A DNA stretch of 11,994 nt from Acidobacteriaceae bacterium (GCA_003140785.1 PLKY01000383.1:23886-35879); one strand, 5' to 3'; counted from the first letter of the stretch, positions 1 to 7,177 are shown. The notes: a model not told the origin generated them from the letters alone. A program made the numbers and translations.

Positions 1-7
1 TCCAGGA

Positions 8-436
8 ATGAATTCGACTGGCGTCCAGGACCGGAATGGCAAGCTCGTGGAGTATCTCGAGCTGTTGCGTTCGCTCGCCCAGGAACTGGAACGCTCGATG
101 CAGGCAATTTCTCAGAATTCCCTCTCGCCTCTGGAAGACAGCGTAGCCAACCAGCAAGTTCTCGCCACCCGGCTTCACGAATTGGCGAACGATCTCAGCA
201 AACCAGTTGAGGATCGTGCTGTCGCCTCTGTGGGGGGCGGGGACGAGGGGTTGATGCGTGAGATTCGCGGCGCCTCCAAGACCTTGCAGACCCTGAATCA
301 GCGCTATGCGGCACTGCTCAAGCTTTCGAGTCACTCGGTGGGGTTGATGGTTTCGCTGTTTAGTTCATTCAGAGGACAAATTCAGGAGGGCACTGGCCCC
401 AGGTTGGAACAGCAGACCTGGTCCTGCCAGGTGTAA
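8..436 (+). CDS. flgN: FlgN-like flagellar export chaperone
   Basis: This is a 142-residue, mostly helical, hydrophilic protein with no signal peptide or membrane segment, as expected for a cytoplasmic chaperone that holds the hook-filament junction proteins FlgK and FlgL before export. FlgN proteins are about 140 residues and poorly conserved, so the call rests on size, the N-terminal helix (residues about 11-40, leucine-rich, with LELLRSLAQELERSMQ), the second helix around residues 78-120, and position 5 nt upstream of flgK. The ATG at 8 overlaps a TGA (9-11) in another frame, so an upstream gene may end here with a 4-nt ATGA overlap. The frame is open to the window edge, so an earlier start cannot be excluded. 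Family assignment is inference from context more than motif. Confidence 0.72.
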   Translation: MNSTGVQDRNGKLVEYLELLRSLAQELERSMQAISQNSLSPLEDSVANQQVLATRLHELANDLSKPVEDRAVASVGGGDEGLMREIRGASKTLQTLNQRYAALLKLSSHSVGLMVSLFSSFRGQIQEGTGPRLEQQTWSCQV

Positions 437-441
437 ACGCC

Positions 442-1812
442 ATGGGTGGATTGAGCACATCGCTATTGATCGGGGTCCAGGCGCTGGAGGCGAACCAGGG
501 CGCGCTGAATGCAACGAGCAACAACATCGCCAACGCCAACACGCCGGGCTACACGCGCGAGGTGCCGCAGTTTACAGAAACCCCCGTGAACCAGGTGAAC
601 GACCAGATTCTTGGGGGCGGCGTGAGCCTCAACGGCCTCCAGAGCGTGCGCGATGAATTGCTGAATATGCAGATCAACCAGCAAACCTCAGCGCAGAGCA
701 GCGTCGATACACAATCGACAAGCCTTCAGCAGGTACAGACTTATTTCACGACCACCGGTGGGGACATTGCCAGTGCACTGTCTTCGTTCTCAAGCAGCCT
801 GGCTGAGTTGTCCGCGAATTCATCCGACTCGGCCGTGCAACAAACTGTTCTCTCGAGCGGCCAGAATCTCGCCACGGCGTTCAATACCGCCGCCAATGGC
901 CTCACGACCGTGCAATCGGCGGCTGACACCCAGGTGACGCAGACAGTAGCGCAGATCAACACGCTGACCAAGCAGATTGCGAGTCTGAATGGGCAGCTCT
1001 GGCAGTTGCAGGCGTCTGGCCAGGATGGTGGCACGGTCCAGGATCAGCGCGACCAGGCGGTTCAGCAGTTATCGCAATTGACGGGGATTTCGATTACCCA
1101 AAGCAGCGATGGAGAGACCATCACTACGGGCAATGGAAGCCCGCTGGTGATGGGCAGTCAGAGTTTCTCTCTGCAAACTACGACCGGCAGCAATGGCACG
1201 CAGCAAGTAATTGACTCCTCCGGAAACAACATTACTTCTTCGATACAAGGCGGCCAGCTTGGCGGAGCGATCCAGATTCGCGATCAGGTGATTCCCAGCT
1301 ATTTGAATCAGCTCAACACGCTCGCCAGTCAGTTCTCCACTGCTTTCAATGCGGCCCAGGCGCAGGGCTACACTTCCAGCGGCTCCCAGGGCGGGGCCTT
1401 CTTTACCGTCTCCAGCCCGGCAAATGCTGCGTCGACCATCAGTGTCTCCAATTCGGCGCAAATCGCTGTCAGTTCCGATGGCTCGTCGGGGAGCAATGGC
1501 AATGTCGCCAATCTTTCAGCGACGCTGACGAACAAGCTGCCGTCCGGGCAAACCGCTGCGGACGCCTATGCGAGCCTTGTATATCAGGTGGGCAACGATA
1601 CGTCGACCGCTAGCTCGAACTCGACGGCGATTGGGGCAAGCTTGCTGCAACTCACGGATCAGCAGAGCGCGGTCTCCGGAGTCAACATCGACGAAGAGAC
1701 AACCAACCTAATCAAATTCCAAACAGCCTACGAGGCCGCGGCCCGGATCGTCAGCACTGTGCAGGCATTGGGCACGGTCACTCTCGATATGGGCTCGACT
1801 CAGAGTTATTAA
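442..1812 (+). CDS. flgK: Flagellar hook-associated protein 1 (FlgK)
   Basis: FlgK forms the first junction ring between hook and filament and is exported through the flagellar type III apparatus. The N-terminal D0 segment is diagnostic: residues 3-40 carry the rod/hook/filament pattern, with NNIANANTPGYTRE at 27-40. The C-terminal helix contains SGVNIDEETTNLIKFQTAYE, followed by AARIVSTVQALGTVTLDM, the standard FlgK ending. At 456 residues it is shorter than the roughly 550-residue enterobacterial protein, the variable middle being reduced and rich in Ser, Thr, Gln and Asn. There are only 8 Lys plus Arg in the whole protein and no Cys. It starts 5 nt after the FlgN-like gene and ends 3 nt before the likely flgL ATG, so the three genes probably form one operon. 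The Shine-Dalgarno sequence is weak (CCAGG), consistent with translational coupling. Confidence 0.95.
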   Translation: MGGLSTSLLIGVQALEANQGALNATSNNIANANTPGYTREVPQFTETPVNQVNDQILGGGVSLNGLQSVRDELLNMQINQQTSAQSSVDTQSTSLQQVQTYFTTTGGDIASALSSFSSSLAELSANSSDSAVQQTVLSSGQNLATAFNTAANGLTTVQSAADTQVTQTVAQINTLTKQIASLNGQLWQLQASGQDGGTVQDQRDQAVQQLSQLTGISITQSSDGETITTGNGSPLVMGSQSFSLQTTTGSNGTQQVIDSSGNNITSSIQGGQLGGAIQIRDQVIPSYLNQLNTLASQFSTAFNAAQAQGYTSSGSQGGAFFTVSSPANAASTISVSNSAQIAVSSDGSSGSNGNVANLSATLTNKLPSGQTAADAYASLVYQVGNDTSTASSNSTAIGASLLQLTDQQSAVSGVNIDEETTNLIKFQTAYEAAARIVSTVQALGTVTLDMGSTQSY

Positions 1813-1815
1813 TTG

Positions 1816-2718
1816 ATGCGCGTAAATCCAAATCTAGTTCCCGATATCCTCGCCGGTCTTCAGCAGAGCCAGACGACGCTCAATCAGGCGCTCGAGCAAG
1901 TATCGACCGGCAAAAGCGTGAATGTGCCATCGGACAACCCCGCGGCTGCGTCCGAGATGGTCCAAAACACGATCGAAACGGCCAATGTGGACCAGTACAC
2001 ACAGAACGTCACGGGCGTTCTCTCGCAGGTCCAGGCTGCAAGCTCCGCGTTGAGTTCGGTTGAGTCGTCGCTCACACAGGCAATTTCGCTAGGGACGGAG
2101 GGCGCCAACGGCACGGAATCCACAGCCAATCAGCAAGCGATCGCCTCGCAGGTCCAGGGCATCCTCAACAGCGTTGTTACGCAGGCCAACACCTCCTATG
2201 AGGGCTCGTATCTCTTCGGGGGCACGGCGTCCTCACAGCAGCCTTACACTGCGGATTCCTCTTCACCGACCGGTTACACCTACAACGGGAACGGTGGCCA
2301 AAACTCCGTCGCCGTCGGCGACAGCACCAATGTTCAGGTCAATCTGCCCGGCAGCCAGATCTTCTCGAATTCGACCACCAACGTATTGGGCTCGTTGAGC
2401 GCTCTCGTCACCGCGCTGCAGGGCGGAAATTCTTCGGCAATTGGTACGGCAGTCAGTGGCGTGACTACCGCCCTGAATTATGTTAGTCAGCAGCGTATCT
2501 TCTATGCCAATGCCGACAGTCAATTGAATTCGCAGGAGACTTACCTGCAGCAGGAAACTGTCAACCTGTCGTCGCAGCAGACTTCATTAGTTGGCGTGAA
2601 TATGGCCCAGGCAGCTATTAACTTGAGCCAAGCACAGACGGACAATAGCGCGGCGCTGGCGGCAGCGGCGAAGGTTCTGCCCGATACGCTGCTCAACTAC
2701 CTGGCGATACCGAGTTAA
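1816..2718 (+). CDS. flgL: Flagellar hook-associated protein 3 (FlgL)
   Basis: FlgL is the second junction protein, connecting FlgK to the flagellin filament. The 300-residue product begins MRVNPNLVPDILAGLQQSQ, followed by LNQALEQVSTGKSVNVPSDNP, the typical FlgL/flagellin N-terminal D0-D1 coiled coil with the STGK...PSDNPAA signature. Residues around 130-140 (NTSYEGSYLFGGT) match the conserved FlgL G-x-Y-x-F-x-G segment. The C-terminus is a long helix rich in Gln, Ser and Leu. A TTG at 1813 directly precedes the ATG at 1816; I chose the ATG because it gives the usual FlgL N-terminus, but the two differ by one residue. No strong ribosome site is visible, so translation is probably coupled to flgK, whose stop codon is at 1810-1812. 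Only four Lys plus Arg residues are present. Confidence 0.93.
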   Translation: MRVNPNLVPDILAGLQQSQTTLNQALEQVSTGKSVNVPSDNPAAASEMVQNTIETANVDQYTQNVTGVLSQVQAASSALSSVESSLTQAISLGTEGANGTESTANQQAIASQVQGILNSVVTQANTSYEGSYLFGGTASSQQPYTADSSSPTGYTYNGNGGQNSVAVGDSTNVQVNLPGSQIFSNSTTNVLGSLSALVTALQGGNSSAIGTAVSGVTTALNYVSQQRIFYANADSQLNSQETYLQQETVNLSSQQTSLVGVNMAQAAINLSQAQTDNSAALAAAAKVLPDTLLNYLAIPS

Positions 2719-2766
2719 GCGCTCGACGCAGGGCGAACTTTGTTGATCGGGCGACTGGCTATGTTT

Positions 2767-2791
2767 GCGGCGCGAGGTTTTATCGTGCCGC
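2767..2791 (+). terminator. Hairpin downstream of flgL, possible terminator
   Basis: A 9-bp stem (GCGGCGCGA at 2767-2775 with TCGTGCCGC at 2783-2791, one G-U pair) closes a 7-nt loop, beginning 48 nt after the flgL stop. There is no T-run after it, so it is not a classical intrinsic terminator. Its position between two convergent operons makes a role in ending or stabilising the flgL transcript plausible. Confidence 0.35.
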
Positions 2792-2890
2792 GTCTATCGA
2801 GCCGGACGCTTTCGAGCCGGTGCGACGATCGGGCGCGGCGACGCTGCTCGCGCTGCCGGTTTTGAGGAGATGAAATGGAAGTTGACCAGA

Positions 2891-2911
2891 GCCGCGCGCA
2901 GAAGGCGCGGC
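2891..2911 (-). terminator. GC-rich hairpin just after fliS, possible terminator
   Basis: A 7-bp perfect stem (GCCGCGC at 2891-2897 with GCGCGGC at 2905-2911) closes a 7-nt loop and begins 7 nt beyond the fliS stop codon on the - strand. No T-tract follows it in the fliS direction (TCTGGTCAAC). It may act as a 3'-end stabiliser or a weak terminator facing the flgL transcript. Confidence 0.4.
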
Positions 2912-2918
2912 CGGATCT

Positions 2919-3380
2919 TCAAGCAAACCAGTCGTCGCGTCTGTATTCGGTCGTTGTTGCGGCAAAGGCGGGAAGATTCCGCATGGAGGCAGGAAGGATA
3001 TCGGGTCCTGAGGGAACCTGGCGTTGATCGGCCTTCTGCCATGCTTCGCGAATCTTCAGCACGGCGGCCATCAGTTCTTCTAACTGCTCGGCTGATCTGT
3101 TGATCTGCGCCTGAAGCAGCTTGCGGCGCAGGGTGCGGTAAAAGGCACCAAGTTGATCCGCCAACGGTCCGCCGTCCCCATGGAGCAGCCGATCCTCAAG
3201 AAAACCGATGATGTGAACCGCGTGGTTGGCTTCGTGGCAACGCTTTTCGATGTCGTTGTTCCGTTCGGCCTGAGCCGCGCGGCGCAGATCTTCTGCGAGG
3301 GCGTCGAATACGGCGATCAGCAGGCCGAACCCGCTGCTCCCCTGAATTGCAGTCTTGCGATAAGCCAGATCGGTGCGCAT
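2919..3380 (-). CDS. fliS: Flagellin export chaperone FliS
   Basis: FliS is a small four-helix-bundle chaperone that binds the flagellin C-terminus in the cytoplasm and prevents premature polymerisation. The product is 153 residues, a little longer than the usual 120-140. The N-terminal YRKTAIQ (Tyr7), then SSGFGLLIAVFDALAEDLRRA (about 15-35), matches the FliS pattern of a conserved Tyr followed by a first helix with a hydrophobic core. Residues about 41-110 supply three further amphipathic helices, with a Lys/Arg-rich helix around FYRTLRRKLLQAQ. The final 30-40 residues form a Pro/Ala-rich tail that may be disordered. The gene lies 24 nt downstream of fliD on the same strand, in the common fliC-fliD-fliS order. 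Its GGGAC sequence upstream is a weak ribosome site. In contrast to the exported proteins nearby, it is rich in basic residues. Confidence 0.88.
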   Translation of the reverse strand: MRTDLAYRKTAIQGSSGFGLLIAVFDALAEDLRRAAQAERNNDIEKRCHEANHAVHIIGFLEDRLLHGDGGPLADQLGAFYRTLRRKLLQAQINRSAEQLEELMAAVLKIREAWQKADQRQVPSGPDILPASMRNLPAFAATTTEYRRDDWFA

Positions 3381-3404
3381 TTTCTCAGTCCCTGTCGTCC
3401 CTGC

Positions 3405-4802
3405 TTAGCCGCCGTTGCTTGAATTCGGATTAAATTCTTGATTGATCTGCTTGAGCTCCATGGGCAGCTCTTGCAGCTCCGTTTCAGCCTTCGAGAACTG
3501 GGCCTGCAGGCTGGTCTGCAGTGGCGCGATGACCGTGGTCTGAAAGTTGGTGATGTCCTGCTTGAGAGTGGTTTCCTCGCTATTCATGCTCTGGAGGTCG
3601 ACAACAAAGGCCCCATTGCCGGGAGCAAGAAAGTTGGTGAGCTGCTGGTCCATGTTGTTTGCGAAGCCGTTGAGCGCGGAGCCCTGAAAAAAAGATTGCA
3701 CGCCGGCGAAGTTATTTTGCAGAGTATTCTGCAACGTCGAAGAGTTAACCGAAAGACTTCCGTCGTTGTTGAACGAGATGCCGAGAGAAGAGAGGTTGAT
3801 TGAGGAGCCACTCGCAACGAAGTTCAGCGACTGCTCCACTGCGTTCTGCAGGTTGATGATGTTCGAATCCTGGGCCAGCGGGCCCTGACCCGATGAGGTG
3901 TCGTTGAACTGGCCGTTGATGTCGCTCATGACCTTGTTGTAGTCGGTCACGAATTGATTGATCGCAGTGGACGCCGATGAGGTGTCCGGCTGGATATTGA
4001 GCGTCACCGGCGTCCCCGCACTGGCGCCCTCGAGATTCAGAGTTACACCGGGAAGCGCGCCGGAGACGGTGTTGGAGGCGCTGCTGATCGGCACACCATC
4101 GACCGTAAGAGAGGCATTTGTGCCGGTGACCGGCTGAGTGAATCCAAAACTGGGCGAACCGCCGATGGTGAAGTTGGAGGCGCTGCCCGACGAGTTGGCG
4201 ACGATGGCCAGGCGGGCGCCGTTGGCGTCGGTGATTACAGACGCTGTCACCCCGAGATTGTCTCCGTTGATCTGGTTCGCCACATCGGTTAGAGATTCGG
4301 TTCCGTCAGTGGTGATGGTCTGTGTCGCCCCGGAGCCGGTGGTGATGGTGAAGCTCCCGGCCGGCAGATCGGTAGAACTGGATGCGAATTCCCCGGAGGT
4401 CCATGTGGCCGTGGTGGCAAGGCTATTGACTGTCACGACGTGGGTTCCCAGCGCAGTCCCCGAGGCCGCGGTGGCCGAAACGATGCTTGAGTTCGACGAC
4501 GTAACGGCATTGGACGCCAGAGGACCGGTGATGCTGTTCAACTGTTGCACGTCATTGTCGAGATTCTGCACATCCGTTTGAATTTGCTGCAGCGTCGAAA
4601 CCTGGTTCTCAGTCGAGGTCAGTTGGGTATTCCAGGCGGTTTCCGGCGCCGAAGCCGCGGTGACGGCCGCGTCGACGGCGGTCGTGACGTCGAGGCCAGA
4701 ACTCGTTGACCCCGTTAAGGCCTGAAGGATCGAACTAATGTCGATGCCGTTCGAAGAGGAGCTGGAGCCGAGAAGCGAATTAAGTGCAGAGACTGAACTC
4801 AT
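3405..4802 (-). CDS. fliD: Flagellar filament cap protein (FliD)
   Basis: FliD (HAP2) forms the pentameric cap at the filament tip that folds incoming flagellin. The 465-residue protein has the family layout: an N-terminal helical D0-D1 part with GIDISSILQALTG at about 19-31, where family members usually have a GLD/GID-type motif, and STLQQIQTDVQNLDNDVQQL at about 69-88. A beta-rich central region follows (about 110-270) with repeated VTVNSLAT and FTI strands, then a helical C-terminal part with INQFVTDYNKVMSDINGQ and a long terminal coiled coil. It contains five Lys plus Arg residues in total. The start is supported by AAGGA six to seven nt upstream of the ATG. It has its own sigma-28-like promoter just after the flagellin terminator and is followed 24 nt later by fliS. 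Confidence 0.93.
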   Translation of the reverse strand: MSSVSALNSLLGSSSSSNGIDISSILQALTGSTSSGLDVTTAVDAAVTAASAPETAWNTQLTSTENQVSTLQQIQTDVQNLDNDVQQLNSITGPLASNAVTSSNSSIVSATAASGTALGTHVVTVNSLATTATWTSGEFASSSTDLPAGSFTITTGSGATQTITTDGTESLTDVANQINGDNLGVTASVITDANGARLAIVANSSGSASNFTIGGSPSFGFTQPVTGTNASLTVDGVPISSASNTVSGALPGVTLNLEGASAGTPVTLNIQPDTSSASTAINQFVTDYNKVMSDINGQFNDTSSGQGPLAQDSNIINLQNAVEQSLNFVASGSSINLSSLGISFNNDGSLSVNSSTLQNTLQNNFAGVQSFFQGSALNGFANNMDQQLTNFLAPGNGAFVVDLQSMNSEETTLKQDITNFQTTVIAPLQTSLQAQFSKAETELQELPMELKQINQEFNPNSSNGG

Positions 4803-4839
4803 GAGAGGTCCTTTTCCTTAGGCCGGGGCCGCGCTGTCT

Positions 4840-4856
4840 GGCGCCTCGATGGCGCC
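4840..4856 (-). other. Short hairpin in the fliD leader
   Basis: GGCGCC at 4840-4845 and 4851-4856 can form a 6-bp stem with a 5-nt loop (TCGAT). It would lie in the fliD 5' leader about 38-54 nt upstream of the start codon, if transcription begins near 4863. It could tune mRNA stability or translation; no further support is visible. Confidence 0.3.
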
Positions 4857-4869
4857 CAGCCGCAAGAAT

Positions 4870-4896
4870 ATATCGGCATCTGCAGCTCGGGATTTC
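4870..4896 (-). promoter_or_regulatory. Sigma-28-like promoter of fliD
   Basis: On the - strand, GCCGATAT (4877-4870) matches seven of eight positions of the known FliA (sigma-28) -10 consensus GCCGATAA. With a 16-nt spacer the -35 box reads TGAA; with 15 nt it reads GAAA, against consensus TAAA. The predicted start would be near 4863, giving a leader of about 60 nt before the fliD ATG. The element sits only about 7 nt beyond the T-tract of the flagellin terminator, so fliD can be transcribed separately. Similar elements precede the flagellin and diguanylate cyclase genes. Confidence 0.6.
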
Positions 4897-4902
4897 AGTC
4901 CG

Positions 4903-4938
4903 CAAAACAGAACAGCAGCGCCCCAAAGAGCGCTGCTG
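4903..4938 (-). terminator. Rho-independent terminator of the flagellin gene
   Basis: On the - strand a perfect 9-bp stem (CAGCAGCGC / GCGCTGCTG, at 4938-4930 and 4921-4913) encloses an 8-nt loop and is followed by the T-rich TTCTGTTTTG. It begins about 20 nt after the flagellin stop. This is the best intrinsic terminator in the window and would separate abundant flagellin mRNA from the fliD transcript. Confidence 0.85.
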
Positions 4939-4958
4939 CCGGGTGAAAAGGGGTGAGC

Positions 4959-5795
4959 TTACTGGAACAGCTTCTCGACCAGCTGTTCGGACTGTTGCGA
5001 ACTCTGCAGGGCAGAGAAACCGATCTGCTGTAGAGTCTGCTCCTGCGTGAGCTGCGCGACAGCTTGCGGGATGTTCGTGTTTTGGATGTTGTTCACGGCG
5101 TCCTGCAGGTTGGTCTGCTCGGTGGATGACACCGCCGAGCTGGCGTTGAGCTGGTTGATCGAAGAGCCAACCGCGCCGGCATTCGCGGAGACGGTGTTGA
5201 TGGCCGCCGTAACAGCGGTCAGAGCCGTCTGGGCACTGGCAGTTGACGTCAGGGTAGAGGCGTTCACTCCAAGTGCCGTCGTGGTCAGAGCGGCGATGGT
5301 GGTTGCGACGGTGTTGTTGCCGCTGGCAGTGCCGTCACTGGTGAAGACGTCCAGTGTGGTGCCTGCGCCGGCCGCACCGAAAACGGCCGTGCCGTTAAAG
5401 TTGGTGGTTGAACCGATGGTGCCGATTTCGGTCAGGATCGACTGGAACTCTGTATTCAGAGCCGTCGCCTGCGCGGTGGACAAGCCGCCGGTCGATGCCT
5501 GGGTGGCCAGGGTGACGGCGGTGTTGAGCAGCGTTGTAACCTGCGACAGCGCGCCCGCGGCGGTCTGCAACTCGCCAACGCCGCTTTGAGAGTTCTGGGC
5601 GGACTGAGTCAGAGCCGAAATGTTGGCGTTGAGGCCGGCTGCGATGGACGAGTTTGCAGGCGCAATGGCGGGAGAAACGAGCTCATTGCCCGTGGAAAGC
5701 TGTTGGAGTGTCGTTTGAAGTTGATCCTGCGTACTGCTGAGTGAATTCTCGGCAATGATGTTCGTGACGTTATTGATCGGACTGATGAGAGACAT
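4959..5795 (-). CDS. fliC: Flagellin, divergent and almost free of basic residues
   Basis: This is the filament subunit, exported by the flagellar type III system. The 278 residues give only the D0/D1 core with a short central part (about 140-185), so no large D2/D3 domain. The N-terminal region shows the flagellin pattern (SSTQDQLQTTLQQLSTGNEL at 20-39; TQSAQNSQSGVGELQTAAGAL at 63-83; NFNGTAVFG in the D1 region). The C-terminus has NIQNTNIPQAVAQLTQEQTL and ends SEQLVEKLFQ, replacing the usual DxxxE...L pattern. It contains no Arg, one Lys, 13 Asp plus Glu and no Cys. The usual RINSAxDDAAG motif is replaced by VSPAIAPANSSIAAG. The start has a perfect AAGGAG eight nt upstream. Promoter-like sequence lies upstream and a strong terminator downstream. 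The identification is secure as flagellin-fold; strict FliC orthology is likely. Confidence 0.9.
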   Translation of the reverse strand: MSLISPINNVTNIIAENSLSSTQDQLQTTLQQLSTGNELVSPAIAPANSSIAAGLNANISALTQSAQNSQSGVGELQTAAGALSQVTTLLNTAVTLATQASTGGLSTAQATALNTEFQSILTEIGTIGSTTNFNGTAVFGAAGAGTTLDVFTSDGTASGNNTVATTIAALTTTALGVNASTLTSTASAQTALTAVTAAINTVSANAGAVGSSINQLNASSAVSSTEQTNLQDAVNNIQNTNIPQAVAQLTQEQTLQQIGFSALQSSQQSEQLVEKLFQ

Positions 5796-5895
5796 TTGAA
5801 TCGCTCCTTATATCGATTTCCGCCTGCACCGAACCAGTTCTTACAAAAGGTCCAGAATCGTTACTTGGAGCAGGTGGTTGTCTGTTACGAGCACT

Positions 5896-5923
5896 CTATC
5901 GGCCCTTCGATTTCGAGATTCTA
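5896..5923 (-). promoter_or_regulatory. Sigma-28-like promoter of the flagellin gene
   Basis: On the - strand, GCCGATAG (5903-5896) matches seven of eight positions of the FliA -10 consensus. After a 16-nt spacer the -35 box reads TAGA (5923-5920), three of four matches to TAAA. The predicted start is near 5889, giving a leader of about 94 nt before the flagellin ATG at 5795. The -35 box lies within one arm of the dyad at 5918-5938, so a DNA-binding protein could compete with polymerase there. Confidence 0.55.
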
Positions 5924-5938
5924 GTTTGAGGCTAGAAT
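5918..5938. promoter_or_regulatory. AT-rich dyad upstream of flagellin, operator candidate
   Basis: ATTCTAG (5918-5924) and CTAGAAT (5932-5938) form a perfect 7-bp inverted repeat with a 7-nt spacer. It overlaps the -35 box of the proposed flagellin promoter. No T-run follows on either strand, so an operator fits better than a terminator. A shorter version, ATTCTA-TTT-TAGAAT, occurs at 7411-7425. Confidence 0.35.
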
Positions 5939-6073
5939 TCTGCTTTTCAGCTTCTACAACTTTTGTGAAAGAAGACATTCAATCCTTGCAGGGTTTCGCG
6001 CTGCGGAGACAGATGCTCGATGCCTTTTCCATAAGATTGAACTATCAGGCAGGAAATACGGGATAAGTCCTTG

Positions 6074-7177
6074 TTACTCTCTCAGGCGGGAGCGGTTCTT
6101 GTCCTTATACATGGCAGCGTCTGCTTCGGCGATCAATTCCTGCAAGGTCTTCCCGGCTTTCCATTCGGCCACGCCGATTGACGCGTCGACATGGATTACC
6201 GGACCCTCGGTCCCTGTCCCGCCATTGATGGTGTACTTACCAAACACCCATTCGCGAATCCGGTCCACATGCGACGTAGCTCCGGTCTTATCGCAAGCGA
6301 TGATCACTACGAACTCGTCTCCACCCCAGCGGCCCACTAAGTCACCGGAACGCGCGTTCGATTGCAATTCCACCGCGAATTGCTTAAGTAAGTCGTCGCC
6401 AGCCAAGTGACCATGCCGGTCGTTGACCTGCTTAAAGCCGTTCAGATCGAGCATGACGAAGCAGAAGGTTTGGTTGCACTCGATACACCAGCGGATTCTC
6501 TCTTCCACGCTACGGCGATTTGCAACGCGCGTGAGCTCATCCCTCAAACTTAGTTGCTCGGCCGACTTAAGCTTGGTTTCGTAAATCGAGACCTCAGCGC
6601 GCAAATGAGCAACTAACTCCTTGCTATCGCGAGTCATCTGATCGACGCTGCCCTTCAGTTCCGAAACGCGCTTCACCAGGGAAGATCGGATCTCAGTCAG
6701 ATCGTCGAGATTGGCAATTTGCTCCAGACGCCCTGTCACTTCCTTGAACTGATTGGAATAGCCGTTATCCCAACTCCCCACCGACTCAGCGGTCTTGGCC
6801 AGCGCGACCAGAATCTCCCGGACTTCGTCCGCTTTGGACTTTAAATGATCTGAAATCCGGTCTCCCCATTCCCGCAACTGGACTTCGACCTGCTTTTGGT
6901 TCTGCTTCACCGATTCAGAAGAAGTGTTGACCGATACGCGATGTTCAAGTCGTTGCAGGTTCGCTTCAAGGTCAGCGCCAAGAGCCGGGGAGATGTGAGC
7001 TGCAGTTCTTCCGATGGCGCCGAGGACAGCGCGATAGGACTGCAGCGTCACCGGGAAGAGTCCTTCACGCTCCGGTTCCGTTTGAAGTACCGCGGTTGTG
7101 TCCATGTCTAGAAATTTCTTTAGAGAAATCATTCTCGGGTTAAGTCCTTTCTTGCCCAAAGAATGGAATTGAGCCAT
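6074..7177 (-). CDS. Soluble diguanylate cyclase (GGDEF domain)
   Basis: The enzyme makes cyclic di-GMP from two GTP and usually promotes sessility. The C-terminal GGDEF domain (about 208-367) is complete: DELTRVANRR at 213-222, metal-binding Asp in MLDLNGFKQVNDRHGH (242-257), the signature GGDEF at 285-289, and ASIGVAE near 332-338. RSGD at 276-279, five residues before GGDEF, is the RxxD inhibitory site, so product inhibition is expected. The N-terminal 205 residues are helical and charged, with likely coiled coils at about 68-128 and 145-207, no membrane segment and no sensor family I recognise. The start is uncertain: ATG at 7177 has GGA close upstream, while ATG at 7132 (MISLKKFLDMD) would drop 15 residues and has AAAGGA about 12 nt upstream. 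It lies upstream of flagellin on the same strand and has a sigma-28-like promoter. Confidence 0.92.
   Translation of the reverse strand: MAQFHSLGKKGLNPRMISLKKFLDMDTTAVLQTEPEREGLFPVTLQSYRAVLGAIGRTAAHISPALGADLEANLQRLEHRVSVNTSSESVKQNQKQVEVQLREWGDRISDHLKSKADEVREILVALAKTAESVGSWDNGYSNQFKEVTGRLEQIANLDDLTEIRSSLVKRVSELKGSVDQMTRDSKELVAHLRAEVSIYETKLKSAEQLSLRDELTRVANRRSVEERIRWCIECNQTFCFVMLDLNGFKQVNDRHGHLAGDDLLKQFAVELQSNARSGDLVGRWGGDEFVVIIACDKTGATSHVDRIREWVFGKYTINGGTGTEGPVIHVDASIGVAEWKAGKTLQELIAEADAAMYKDKNRSRLRE

Noticed and set aside
2765..3103. A 112-codon Arg-rich + strand frame over the fliS end
   Set aside because: Its Arg-rich, low-information composition is what antisense reading of GC-rich coding DNA gives, and fliS on the other strand is well supported.
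4138..4581. Long + strand frames opposite fliD and flagellin (also 5047-5589)
   Set aside because: They arise from the low stop frequency opposite Ser/Thr/Ala-rich coding sequence; the - strand proteins are unmistakable.
5806..5813. ATCGATAT just before the flagellin ribosome site as an alternative -10 box
   Set aside because: Transcription would start within the ribosome site, and no -35 box is found at 15-16 nt. The element at 5896-5923 fits better.
5823..5850. GG-N10-GC on the - strand upstream of flagellin as a sigma-54 promoter
   Set aside because: Only the GG and GC dinucleotides and a few other positions match TGGCAC-N5-TTGC; the match is too weak.
5878..6066. A 62-codon + strand frame between the cyclase and flagellin genes
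   Set aside because: It has no good ribosome site, no recognisable motif, and covers the flagellin promoter and dyad.
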